From Zonotrichia leucophrys gambelii (taxonomy: Eukaryota > Chordata > Aves > Passeriformes > Passerellidae): a stretch of 64,000 nt of DNA. The notes under the pieces were generated by a model. The model was not told the origin of the DNA and did not search any database. It saw only the letters and a list, made by a program, of their open reading frames with translations. Shown piece by piece: positions 34,647 through 47,500 of the stretch. The stretch spans positions 40,896,729 through 40,960,728 of the forward strand of contig NC_088169.1 of the NCBI RefSeq assembly GCF_028769735.1, in the 5' to 3' direction. The position numbers and the translations under genes were made by a program. Position 1 is the first letter of the stretch. Each line of letters starts with the position of its first letter.

Positions 34647-37600
34647 TGACTATTATTTCTGAGGCAGTGCTTTGCAGCTCTTGTTCCTATGTGCCATCTG
34701 CCACCAGCAGAACAATTGTGAGGTAGAAGGGACACATGTAACAGGTTACAGGCACAATCTGCTTTTAAACAAAATTTTTTCCAGTAGGATTTAAGGGCAG
34801 AAGCTCTTCGGGACTGCTAATTGTCTCAGTAAAACTCTTCTATGGACAGGATAATTAAAGAGAGGGTAAAACTCCTCTATCTTCCCCATCACACCGATCA
34901 GAGCAGCCAGTGCCCCTTTATTTGAAAGAACATGTTCTTTACAGCCAGAGTCTGTATTCATGGAGGCTGAATCTATAGTGATGTGTTTGTGATTCATTAT
35001 ATAAGTGATAGTGACTAATGTCATTTTGCATGTCATCAAGGGATTAAACACAATCCACTTAATGCACACAAGAAACTCCACTATAAAATTTTATTTGTGG
35101 TTGCTGCTGATGATAAATGTTGGCTTCTAGTGTCAGACAAGTATGAGGGCTTCCTCAAGGCCTGCCTATTTCCTTGAAATACCTAATTAACTAACATTTT
35201 TCCTACAATAAGGAATTAAAAAAAAATAAGCCTCAGACCAGCATTACTGTCTGTGTTGAATAAATTACTGTTTGTCCTTTGTACTTCACCATGTTAAAGA
35301 AGTAAATCTGCATGCACCTCTTTTCAGAATTGTAGTCTCAAAACTCTCTTAGTGTGAAAGTACCTAAAATTAAGGAGAGAGGTAGTTAGAAATGCAGGTG
35401 CCAAAAACACCACAGCAAAACACAGCAGCAGTGTCTGAGTGCCATGTTCATTCTGGTATTGATTGGTGTCAAAGGACTGGAGCCTTCCGGAGATTTGTTG
35501 TTCTTTGGGATTACACGAGTTTGTTTATTTCTGAAGTAGCAGTGTGTGGTACAGGAAAGTGTTCTCTCACCCAGCTCCTGCCATCCTCCTTTAAACATGG
35601 GGAAGAGTCCCAGGGAGCTTCTGAAAGTTTTTGAGACTAGAGGACACTATCCTGCTTTTGAACCAACCTTTTGAACCAGCACTGAACTACAGGGGCTGCA
35701 CAAACAGTTATTTGGACTCAGAAAACAATGTGATTCACAGGGCAAGCATTCTCCGGACTGGATTTCTTGAGAAAATGTAGAAAAAGCTTTGTCTAGTCTG
35801 CTTCCAGCTACTAGGTCCCAAGAAAGGGAATGGGTTTTCTCCAAATGTGCATTGGGACACATCTAGGAGTTGGACATCTCAGTCCACAAGCTAATGGCCT
35901 GGATAAACAGACTGTGTTATATGGGAAATCAGACTAGATCAGACCTTTCTTCTCTTCATCAATAGTTTTATTCATTATTTCGAATGCATGAATGAATGAC
36001 TGTACATGATTTTTATATTCATTTACTCTTTGTAAATAATTTAAGCCAAGACATTAAAACTCTCTCTATTTTTTTATGAAAGAAAATCCAATATATAAAT
36101 TGATATTTGCATTTCAGAATCCTCATGCAGTCTATTTTTTGCTTGATATTGTAAATGCCCTTTTTATTTCCCATCACTCTTTTGGACAGAGCTTTTTTTG
36201 TCTCTCTTTTCCCTGGCATACTTAAAACTGGTGCTGCACATTCTAATGTGTTGCTTTCCCCCCCTCTCCATTTCCACTACAGCTTTTTCCTTCAAGCTCA
36301 TGGTTAAAGGTAACCTCTGGGTGGATATATGCACTGCACATAAACGAATTTCTGTCCTTTAGCAGGGGTACTGTAGGGCCAAGCTCGAGTGTGGCTCTTG
36401 ATTTTAAACCCCTGTTTTACATTCTCATTCTGTTCCCTATCACTCCAAGTGTTAGTTGCAAGGAGGCTTTTGTTGGAGCCTGGGCAGCTGCCTCCTGGCA
36501 GGAGGAGTTTTGAGCAGCTGACCTGCCTGTGCTCATTGCTGGGTTAAAAAACTCCTCCATTTTCACATGGGTGGAACCACAGGGAAAACAACTTTGGCTC
36601 CAAAAGCATCTTCAAGGAGCTCAGAATTGTTCTTCAACCCAATCAGAAAACAGAGAAACACAACAACAGAAGAGCTTTCTCAGATGTGAATACTGTACTA
36701 CTCTGTGCCCAGACACAACCACTGTATTGTTCTTGCTCAAATAAAATGCACTCTCAGTGCACTTACTCACAGTGCAGCTGATGAGACTGTGGAGAGGGGG
36801 GGGTCTTCCACTGGGTCCTGAGGAAGGGGGGATCCCCCAACCATCTGCACAATGAGCCCTGAGTCCTGGGATCCCCTCTGCCACTTGGTCCTGGGACTGT
36901 GACACGGCAGAAGGCCTGCTCAGGAAGTATTTTGGAAAGAGGATTTATAATTTCATTTTTTTCTCTGAGTGTTTAAGCAGCACAAATTTTGTTGTTGAAG
37001 ATGGGGGTGCTGATTGCTGCAGTGCTCACCATTCTTCCTAAAGTCCTAAGGTCCACACTGCTTTTCCTCTCTGAACCCTGAACCTCCTCCTGTGATGGCC
37101 TGTGGCAAACAGGAGGAGATGCCTCCTGTGAGGTACCTCAGAAAGCAGTATAATGATTTTCTTAACACTAGATAAATGTGAAGATATTGCCACCAGTAGG
37201 CATCTCAAAATGGTATCCATGAGCCCAGAATAGATAAAAGAGTGTCACTGTAGTGCAATAAAAACACCCCCCTTGTCCTCTGTCACTCTGCATATTGTGT
37301 GCATGCTTGGTTTCCTTGGAGCCCAGAAATCTGATGTTAAAAAAGACGTCACATAGGCATGTGTATGCTTCTGTTTCAAACCATTTATTCACATCAGAAA
37401 GAAAAGGTGCTTTGGAAAGATTTACTCCCATTGAAAGAAAAGATTTTTATTGGGGGCAGGGGGGAGGAATTGTGTTTGGCAGTCTGCAACATTTGATTGC
37501 TGTAATGGTAGTGACGGCAGTAATCTATTTTTTTGCCTTGCTGGTAAATGGAAGTATCCAGCAAAGATAAAAAGTTACCAGCTGGGATAACTATCCTCTA

Positions 37601-40209
37601 ATTAGTACTGCAGATTTTGGAGGGAATTTAAAAATGAAGTGATGTAGACTCTTAAATTTGTTATAAATAAGACTAAATAGGCACAAGAGAAGTAAGCAAT
37701 AAATGAACTGCAACACCTAATCCAAGAGGGCTGCTCGGCCATTTGGAGCAAAACACTACTTTACTTCGTTGCAAAGGGAAGGGAAGAAGCTCTGAGAACT
37801 GCTGTTTCCAAAAATCAATTCAGTCCTGAGCGTCTTACTCAGATAGGGTGCTCCTGAATTAGTTGGTCAGGATATGTGCCTGATATAGTCATAAAGTGCA
37901 GAACTAAAGCTAATTTAACTTAGACAACCAAGAACCGGTAAAAGAAGAGGAGCACAGACAACCAACAGTCTTGGTTGATTCTCCCAAATAATTTTGTCAA
38001 GAAAACATTTTGACTTAGAAACTACCAATTATGAAGTATGAGGAAGAAGAAAAATTCCAGTAGGGGAGCACCACTACTCTGGAGAGATGATCAGAAAAAA
38101 ACAAAGCAGCTAAACTTATCTGTGGACTGAAATTTATGGCAGCTCAGTAGCTGTGCATCAGCACATCAGATGCCTCTGACCTGGGGGAGCAAAGTCCAAG
38201 AATGGATCAGCAACAGCTAATGTTCTGATTTCAATGCCTGTGAGACCCCACTCAGCTACTGGTGCTGATAAATCCCACCAACACCTCAGCCCTTGCCCCC
38301 CTTGGGCTATTGCCAATGCTCTGTCAGTGAATGCCTACGTCTTTCCCAGAGCAATCAACTGGTGACAAAAGCTGAAAGCCCAAGGGTAACTGCTTCCAGA
38401 GAGGAGACATAGGATAACTGGGACAGATTTTGCACTGTCATCAAGCAACTTGTCTGAGCAGACATGCTTAAACATCTGGAAACCTGACAGATACATTCCT
38501 GAACTCACCTGGACTAGCAGGGATGCAGTGTAGACAAGGAGGATTGACGTTCTGGAAGAGTGTGCACTCATTTGTTTCTTCATCACTTCCTTTACCCCCA
38601 TATTTTTCTGAAGTGGTGCACTTGCAGATGAGGGCATTTTGGCCCATTTGATGTCAGCAAAACCAGCTGGAAGACTAGATTAAAATCACTGCTGGGCAGT
38701 GTTTGGAGCATAGCTGCAGCCCAAAAAGCTTGTGACTGCCCTCTTACAGCATCGACTCAAAGCCAGTGGAGGCCATGCAGGAACTGCTCAGGGGGACTCA
38801 CAGGGAGGCCACAAAGAAGCTGCAGCCCTGGGCTGGTTGCTCCTTGCATGCTGGTAAGGCCATGGTGGACAAGACCTGCAGCTGCTGGAAATTTATCATT
38901 CTTCACACATATTTGGGGAGCAAGGATAAGTCTGGATTGCACTGCAAAAAAGCCCTTGAGGCTGCTTATCATCAGACCATGCCACTGAGTGCTAATCAGA
39001 GCATCTTCTTTTAAATGTCTTAGTCTGCTATTTTTAGGCTATAAGTAGGGTGAAAAAAAATTTGCTTTCGGTCAGACAGGAAAAACACCTCTGAAAAAAC
39101 AAAGTGGTAAAGAGGGGCATTCTTGGCCCCAGGTTTGGGCTGGCAATTCTCAAAGATTTTCCACTGTGAGCCCTTAAGCAAGTGGGGACATGGGTTTTTA
39201 AACATACTATACCTTGGAGGACAGGGGGTTCTTGTAAAATGTTCTTCTCATGGGTGCTTTGCTACGGTCTTAAAAGCTATTTACCAAGCAAAATACCACC
39301 TACACTTCACAGTCCCTGCCCATGATGTCCTTGAATAGTCCAGGGGGCCTCACAACTCCAACAACTCCATCTCCCTTGTCCAATTTCTCACCTCCTCCAT
39401 TCAGAGATAAATACTGGTGTAGATGTGACATAAGCACACAGAATTATCCAACCAGCAGTTCTTATGAAGCCAATGTCCACCCTATCCTCATGAAACGCTT
39501 TTAAATAAAAACAAATGTAATTCTCAGAAATCCCAGGAGATCCAAATGCGCCAAGGGCCGGGGGGATACCAAGGTAAACAAAACATGATGGCAAAGCCTC
39601 CGAGTAATCTCTGTGCGGAGGGCTAGACCAGATGACTTCCTTAGGAGACCCAGTTTGGGTTTCTTTTTTTTGCAAGTGGTGTTTCAGAAAGTTGAGTACA
39701 TTTAAAAACTCTTAGAGTAATTCCCTTTTACAGGTGACTGACACCTATAAAACAAACCAGGAATTTACTGGCATTTAGACCACACAGCATTAGCAACTGG
39801 CTGATGTGGTTTCTGCCCACTGGGCTATTTGTTGAGGAGACACTGGCTTTTTGTTACACTTGCGGAGCAGTCAGCATGAATACAGCCCCTATGGAGAACA
39901 CATTACTGTCCCAGGATGAATGGTTGGGCTCAAATTGTCTTTGTCTGAAACTGCCTTGATACCCAGGAAATGAGGGTCCTTGGCTGCTCCTGTGGCAGAA
40001 GCAGTCAAGCCCACACTGTGCTGATAAGCAGAGTCAGTTGCTCTGTCAGAAGGTGCCAATGCAGTGCTTTTGCTTTTTTGCTGTGCCTCAGCCCCTCCAA
40101 AGGCTGTCCCCACTGCTGGGCCTGCTGCAGGGCTCTGTGCATTTATGGGAAAAGAGTGCCACAAGCAGCTGTTCCTGCAGGGTCCCAGACCTTCACACAA
40201 CTGCCTGGC
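34647..40209. other. Unique sequence, no gene recognised
   Basis: No frame exceeds 100 codons before 39889, and none resembles a known protein. Two very weak CR1-tail resemblances occur: near 39612-39665 ('ggctagaccagatgacttcc') and near 35930-35960 ('cagactagatcagacc'). A perfect 12-bp palindrome GGGGGATCCCCC is at 36827-36838 inside a G-rich patch. A GC-richer block at 39900-40200 precedes the next CR1. Confidence 0.55.
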
Positions 40210-40524
40210 AGGAGCTTCTGCTGAGGTGGGGGTCAGCCTCTTCCCACCAGCAACAAGTGATAGGATGAGAAGAAATGGCTTCCAGTTGTGCCAGGGGAGC
40301 TTTGAATTGGCTATTGGGAAAAATTCCTTCATGGAAAGGGTGGTTAAGCACTGGGGTAGGCTGCCCAGGGAAGTTAGTGGTAGAGACCCAGTTCCCAAAG
40401 GTATTTAAATGGCGTGCAGATGTGTCACATAGGGACATGGCTTATTGGTGGACTTGGCAGTGCTGGGTTTATGGTTTAAGGTCTTAAAATCTTTTTCAAC
40501 CAAAAAAATTCTCAGATTCTATGA
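40210..40524 (+). mobile_element. CR1 LINE 3' UTR (CR1-Y-like)
   Basis: The landmarks are 'ctgaggtgggggtcagcctc' (40221), 'agcaacaagtgataggatga' (40249), 'tgccaggggagctttgaatt' (40290), 'ttccttcatggaaagggtgg' (40325), 'taagcactggggtaggctgc' (40346) and the tail 'cagattctatga' ending at 40524. It is the same 3' UTR type as the copy ending at 2276. A 5' truncation lies in the 3' UTR; there is no coding sequence. Confidence 0.92.
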
Positions 40525-43500
40525 ACATTTTCTCACATTAAGTTCACAGTGCAAATCTTTAATGGACCTTGCCGATGCTGAGGAGACACTTGCTGCTTCA
40601 TCATTTTGAACACTCCAGGCAGCATTTTAATTTTTCAGTTCTGACACCAGACAAGTCAAAAAAGCCAACACTGTATCTACGACCCAAACCAGGACAGCCT
40701 GGCTGTCACTGTGATTAATGCAGTGAAGGATCTGATCCTATTTTTGGAAAAGACTTTTCAGTTTAAACATGAGATAGCCAAGACTTTGGTTTTGATACAT
40801 TTTAAATAATAAATCAATCATAATAAATAGGTTTTGTGACTTTCTTCTTCAAAATAACATTCATAAAGAGAGAAAGTCTGGCCACCAATGCACAATTCAT
40901 ATTTGGACCCACAGCAATAAAGTCAACTTGACAGGCAAATCACTACTGAAGGTGTCTCTGGCAACCAGGACCTTCAAGGACTAGACTTAGCAAGGTAAAA
41001 GATCCCCTACAAAAGATTTTCAACAAAACCTCTCTCTACAAAAGATCTCCTGCCAAGATCTCTTGTACAGAAAGTTATTAAAGTTCAGCCCAACATTAAG
41101 AGGCAATACCCCATGTAGATAGTTTTTAATGTCTTATCTGTAGAAGAAAAGACATGCTAGGGAGAAAAAAAAATCCCAATCATATTTGTGGATTCATGAG
41201 ATTGCTGCAGTTTGTCAGGAAACTCCTGGTACTGTGTTTTCCACAGTGCAGTGCAGCATTGCTGGGAGGGTGGACAGTAGCATCTCTGCAAAAAGGGACA
41301 TGTCACTGCATATGCAAACCAGCCCCTTCTGCTGCAGCTCCACAGCCCCATGCCCAGTTTCTCTTCTGTCTTCGCTCTGGGTTAGGTTGCTGCCATCATT
41401 CTAAATGTTACCCTCATGCTAAGTTATATATGTAAGTATAATTCCAAAACCAAATTGCTACATTTATTTATGCAAATTATGGAAACAATAGTTTGACTGA
41501 CATGTAAGGTGTTTTGGAACTTGATGTTTACAAGTGAAGGGCAGTCACTGAAAAAGAGAAGTGCTTATCCTAAAATAAAAGCAATATCTGTTTAGACGTG
41601 GGTTTCTTGTACCATTAGCCATTCTAGAAAAGTAATTATATATTCTGTCCCTTACTACTGCCTGTATTAAATATGTTACTAAAATATTTATTGTGCCTCA
41701 GTTACAGTGTCACCATTAAGGTAGTCCATATAAAAGCATCACCTACAAAAATTTTAAAAAGTCTATGTAAAAGGATTACCACCATTACCATAGCTTAACT
41801 GAAGTATTAACTTGGTGCCCAAGGTAGAAAATTAAATCTCTCTGCTCTATATTTAGAAAAATAGAATTCTACCCACTTCAATCTTAGTTTCTTCTCATTT
41901 TTTGCTATTAACTATTAATTTTGCTAACTGGAGCAAAATTAAAAACTGATGCTTTGAACAACATTTCAAGGAAATACATTTTTCAACCTCCTATAGTTTC
42001 AGCGTACTTTTTATAGTGTTCCAACCAGTTATCCATAATATTTTTGCCTACGCATGTGCTCTCATAACTGCAAACTAAGAAAACAACTTCCTAGTTTACA
42101 CATCTTCTTTTACAAAATCATGTAATGTGCATATGTCTCTGTGCTGTCAAGTATTGTATATTCTTCTTCATTATACCCTCATATCTCTCCTGTTTTGTCC
42201 TTCATCATGTACACTAGTGTCTCACAAGCTACATATTTAATTCTCCTCATGTAATTGGTTTCTCTTTCACAGCAAATATGGACTTCCTTGTCCATTCAGA
42301 ATCAATTCTCACCTGATTGATAGGAGATTAACCAATATTAAATGTTTGTTTCACCATTGTAAGAGACATCTGTGAACTGATTTCTTACTACAGTTGTTTA
42401 CATTGACATAATTATTTTAAATGACACTTAGGGGATTCTCCTTTTCAGCATTTTCAGTATAAACTTTAAAAATTGCTTACCAGTCTTAGGCAGAGGTTAA
42501 GCAGAGAGCAAGAAGTTTGATTTCTTGCTAAGGTTCCCTGAAAAAGAAGGGGCATAAAGAAGGCTAAACCACAGGATTTTAAAATGGTATGTTATTTGTA
42601 TGACAGAGGAAGGAGTTGTAAGACTGTGAGCAACAGTGCCCACCAAAATCATTTGTCCTTGAGCACATGAACGTGTATACAGCTGGATGTTTGCATGCAC
42701 ATAGATGCTGATGCCCAAATCTCACTCACACAGCCTGCTGCATCAAAAACAAATGGGAAGCACCCTGTGACTGCCAGGTTGGTGCACCTATTTTTGGCAT
42801 ATCCACCTTCTGTGGTTTGCTTCGTTTTGCTGCTGTCTTTGAGGGGGACATGGTGTTGTGGGGCAACCCCCTCAGACATAACAGTGTGCAGTGGCACATT
42901 TTACACAGTAAAGCTGAAGGGTTCATCCTGTTGTTACATAGAAAGGAAAGATGTTGTGCATTGCTGGAATGCAGCCAGCTCTCAAGTCAAGATTAGCATC
43001 CTGGAAACAGCAAACATTGGCAGCTGCGTGCTTCTGAATCCAGTAGCTCTGTGCAAGGCTGGCAGAATGCTCTCAGGCTCTGCTGACACCCCTGAACAAG
43101 GCAGACCAGGGCCCATCTGCAACAGGACATGAGGGCAATGTGTGCATCCCCTCCCTGCACCTGAAGGGGATCATCCATCAACATCTGTAATAGGGGTCAA
43201 TACTGTGATGGACACATCTGCCCTGATTGTTCTTGTGCAGGAGGGATGTAGACTTGGCCTGTGCACAGGTATGCCTCTGTTTCCCAAGTCTGGCAGGCCA
43301 CAGGCTAACCAAGTGGTGGAAATGGCAGAAGTGAGGAGCTCTGTTTTGTGAGGTGCTGGATTAGCAACCCCAGTAGGACCCTCAGAGCAATGGAGAGCCA
43401 TAAGAGCTACCTAGCAGGCTGGCTGTTGTAAAAGTGAATCCTAAGTTTGGGAAACTATATAAAGCAAAGATTTAAGTAGTGGTTTTATTCAGAACAAGAA

Positions 43501-43705
43501 AAAAATCTGCAGATAAGTGATTCTTGTCAAATTGAATGAGCCATAGGAAAAGCCTATGTATTACACTCTCTCCTGTGTCAAATAATCAGCCTGTCTTATC
43601 AAATGCACTTAACTATTCAGTTTTGTCAGCCCAAACTGGAGGCAGGGATTCAGAATATTTTATGTTCAGATTTACTGACTCTATTGGCTGAACGTTGATT
43701 GTACA
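40525..43705. other. Unique AT-rich sequence, no gene recognised
   Basis: The longest frame is 145 codons (42695-43132, plus), without recognisable features. The interval 41400-42480 is very AT-rich. Confidence 0.6.
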
Positions 43706-44585
43706 AGTACAGGTTTGTTGACACCACCAAGTTTGGTGGTGCAGTTATCACAGTGGAGTAAGGAATGCCATCCAGAGGGACTTTTACAGGCCTGGGAGGT
43801 GGGTCTGTGGGAACTTCATGGAGTTCCACAAGGCCAGGTGGAAGGTTCTGCATCTGGGTTGGACAATCCCAAGCACAAACACAGGCTGGGGAATCCACAC
43901 CAAGAGCAGCCCTGAAGAGAGTGTTGGGACTTGTGGTTGATGAGAAGTTCAACATCTTGGCATTGTGAGCTTGCAGCCCAGGAAGCCAAACATCTCCTGG
44001 GCTGCATGAAAAGCAGTGTGGGACCAGCAGGTTGGAGGATGCAATTCTGCCCCTCTTCTCCTCTCTCATGAGATCCCACCTGCATCCAGCACTGGGGTCT
44101 CCAACACAGAAAAGACATGGACCTGCGGCAATGGGTGAAGAGGAGGGTCACAAAGACTATCAGGGATCTGGGGCACCTCTCCTATGCAGACAGGCTGAGG
44201 GAGCTGGGGTGTTTCAGCCTGAAAAAGAGAAAGCTACATGAAGACTTTAAAGCAGCCTCTAAATAACTAAAGGAGACCTGAAAGAAGGCTGGAGAGCAAC
44301 TTTTTACAAAGGCATGTGGCAGAACAAGAGGGACTGGCTTTCAACTGAATGAGGGTAGGTTTAAATTCGGTATTAAGAAGAAATTCTTTACTGGGAGGGT
44401 GTTGAGGCTCTGGAACTGATTGCCCAGAGAAATTGTGGATGCTCCATTGATGGAAGTGTTCAAGGCCAGGCTGGATGGGGTTTTGGGCAACCTGGTCTAG
44501 TGAATGGTGCCTCTGTCCATGGCAGGAGGTTTGGAATTAGGTGATCTCTAAGGTGCCTTCCAAACCAAGCCATTCACTGATTTTA
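43706..44585 (+). mobile_element. CR1 LINE, from RT motif C to 3' tail
   Basis: The copy starts at the RT active-site loop. The FADDTK motif C reads FVDTTK here (43714-43731), so the catalytic aspartate pair is lost. Next come the post-thumb region 'gttctgcatctgggttggac' (43844), 'gtgagcttgcagcccaggaa' (43965), 'gcatccagcactggggtctc' (44082), 'ggggcacctctcctatgcag' (44170), 'aggctgagggagctggggtg' (44191), 'agaagaaattctttactggg' (44376), 'gttcaaggccaggctggatg' (44459) and the tail 'gccattcactgatttt' (44570). ORF2 is broken by stops, for example at 43762-43764. No active protein can be made. Confidence 0.92.
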
Positions 44586-47500
44586 GGATTCCCTAAACTT
44601 ACATAAAGGTTATATAATTCATGGAGTTGGTGAACAATCAGGTAGGACATCAATGGCATATCCACAAAGATAAAAACTCTCCTGCATCCTGGATAAAGAG
44701 CACTATCTTTTAAGATAAGAATCCTTACTATGACAAGAAGGACACAAAAAAACCCAGTAATAACTGTGAGGGAAAAAAAAAAAAAAGAGGACAAAAAATG
44801 CTAAGTAATTCACCTTGATTTGGATTGCTTTGAAAGTAGTCCCCGTGTCTTTTAATCAGCAAAGGCCATGTCTGAACTCAGGGCTGGATGCACAGCCATG
44901 TGAGGGATGAACAGGGCCCTTTTCTGACCCCCAGGCATTTCTTCTCCACAGGAACCTAAGGCCAAGCAGGGAAAATATGTGAGACTGATGGGCATAAGAA
45001 TCTCCCACCAAAACCTCTGGGACTGATCCAGCCTGGGCCAGCAAACATCAGGGGGAAGGAGGAGAAGCTGCTTGTTAAAAACCAGAACAACTCATATGAA
45101 AGTATACACAGGAGAAGATTTACATCAGGTTTCTCAGAACCAGGGTACACATTTTCTTTCACTCAAAAACTCTGAATGCAATGAAAATTATCCTGTTTTC
45201 TTGACTCATCTGCACTTTCCTCTGCAGCAGAGTGAAGCTTTCAGTGAGAAAAAGCAAAACCCAATTTATAAAATGGCAGCCGTTTTAAAGCACTATTGCC
45301 TTTAGAAAAGGCTTTCACCTATTAAGCTTTTTATGCCTTACAAAGCCTAACATTTGTATTGAAAAAATCATTGAATCCATACAAATGCATCACACGGTAA
45401 TACTTGTTATAAATATCAGGTCAAAACCAGAAGAAAATAAGTAGACAGGCAGCATCTTTCTAGACTATTTTTGAACATAATTTAGATAGTGTAAGTAGTC
45501 TATTTTCAAAAATGCATTTTACTGTAAAACCCACTAGTATATAATTCTATTACTCAAACAGCAGAACAAAAGTTATAAATATTCATCAACATGGCAAAAA
45601 GACAAAATTTACACCTGGTTTTAGCCTATGTAACTATTACACTAATTTATAGAATTAAACGCTTACGTTTTCAAAACAGATTTCAGAAACACCACAAGAG
45701 AACTTGTGCATTCATCCATGCAGGAAAGAGAAAGGAAAATCATCTTTATGTATGTGACAGCACTGTTTTCTGGATGGCTGGTGCTTGTTGTGCTTAGAAA
45801 TGGTTGCCTATGCCAATTCAGAGCTACTCTGGAGCCCTGCATGCATGCATAGTTCCATTAATATGTCTAGATTGCTCTAAATTTTGGTTACAGTCCACTG
45901 ATAATACTAAATTGCTCTTTGCAAAATAGCAAGATATTCTTTGAACAGGCAGCAGCATAGACAACTCTGACTCAGAGTCTCATTAGAAAATATCTAGTCA
46001 TTTATGTCTACTTTTCTTCAAACCTGATTGAAGTTGATGGCAAAACCCCTTGACCCTGATTACAATGGAAACACAGATGGAGAGTTTTCAGCCCATGTCT
46101 CCAGCCTGGTCAGCACAAAGGGGATGGGGTGACTAGCAGCTAGTTATCATCACAGGAGCCACAGCATCCATCTCTGCCTCCCCAAGGGCTCTGTGTTTGT
46201 CACCAGCTAGTGTGTGGACAGGTGGGTTTGCAAAGCTTTGGATGGATTCTTTCTCCCCACAAAATATTGTCCAAATCCCACAGGCACTTAAAAGAAGACA
46301 CAGACAAAAGGGAGTTGTCGCTGATTCACATGGTAGGAAAATCCACATAATGTAAATTTGAAAACTAGATACCCTGCTATCAAAGACTATAATTTAAAAC
46401 ATTATTAAATTCATTGATGTGACTTTTTCAGTAGAAAATTGCAGTCTGGTTTCTATCAGATTAGAAATTTAATACATCTGCTGTTAAGTATCTAGAAAGC
46501 ATTGCGTAACTTTCATCCATGAGGAACAGAGCCGGAGTAAAAGCACTGGAAGATGAAGGAAAACCTGCGACACGGGTGTTGCATGGCAACTGAAAGCTTG
46601 GCTCTGCCAGTCAGTGGCTGTTCTTTGTACTTTAAACTCTATGGTAGGGAAATTAGTCATTAAAGTGAATCTCAGATGGATGACTCTTAATTTCTGAAAT
46701 ACAGCTGAAGCTCTGCTGTACACAAAAGCTTGCTTATAAAAACATCTCGTTTTGAACACAAGTGTGCTTTGTGAAGAGCTGGAGATTAAAAAAAAAAAGA
46801 AAGAAAATAAGAAAAAGCCTGGTGCACCTTAATCAGAGACAGCCCATTGCTCTTTTTCCCTAACCTCAAATGATCGAACATGCATCCTGGTTTAGACCTC
46901 ACACAACATTCAATCTGTCCTTAATTTTAGAGAAACAATACTTTCTCTGTTTGGAAAACAACATGTACCAAATAAAGCTGCTTGGCCCTGAAATTATATT
47001 TTCTTCCCACCCCCAACTTGTTTCAGTAATCAGCAAATCCCATAGAAGACAAAGGATTAGTTACATATGTATTTGTTCAGTTTTTCTATAAAAGTTGCAC
47101 AGACTGAGCAAGGGTTGCTTGTTAACATCCGGTCCAGTGGGTGATCTGTTTTTCACAAAAGGCATAGAGACGCAAGAGAGAAAGGTCTTTAAAATGACTG
47201 GCTACTTACTTCTTTTTCTACTAACAACCAAAATTTGGGAGCCACTTTTATTTTCTATGTACTGCCCTGGCTGAGGGCCACGGATGCATGAGGGCTGGGA
47301 CCTGCTGAGCTGGGAACATCCTCCTCTGCCAGGTCTGTGTGTGCATGCTCTTCTCCTGCACAGAGGGAGTTTTGACAAATCCCCACTGGGAGGAAATCAC
47401 GCAAAGGTGGCTGGACCTTAGTTCCTTCTCTAGCATCTGAAAATGTTCCTCATATAACAGTGACCACTACTAAAAGGAAGACAGACTTAGTCATTACTGT

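Noticed and set aside
35920..35975. Possible ancient CR1 tail ('cagactagatcagacc')
   Set aside because: Too short and degenerate, with no flanking CR1 sequence.
36827..36838. 12-bp palindrome GGGGGATCCCCC as a regulatory operator
   Set aside because: Sits in a G-rich low-complexity patch and has no supporting context.
38640..38900. Possible third fragment of the ERVL-like LTR ('ctgcagccctgggctgg', 'aaggccatggtgga')
   Set aside because: Only scattered short words resemble the LTR; the order and spacing do not match.
39610..39665. Possible CR1 tail ('ggctagaccagatgacttcc')
   Set aside because: A single short word match; the expected ATTCTATG units do not follow.
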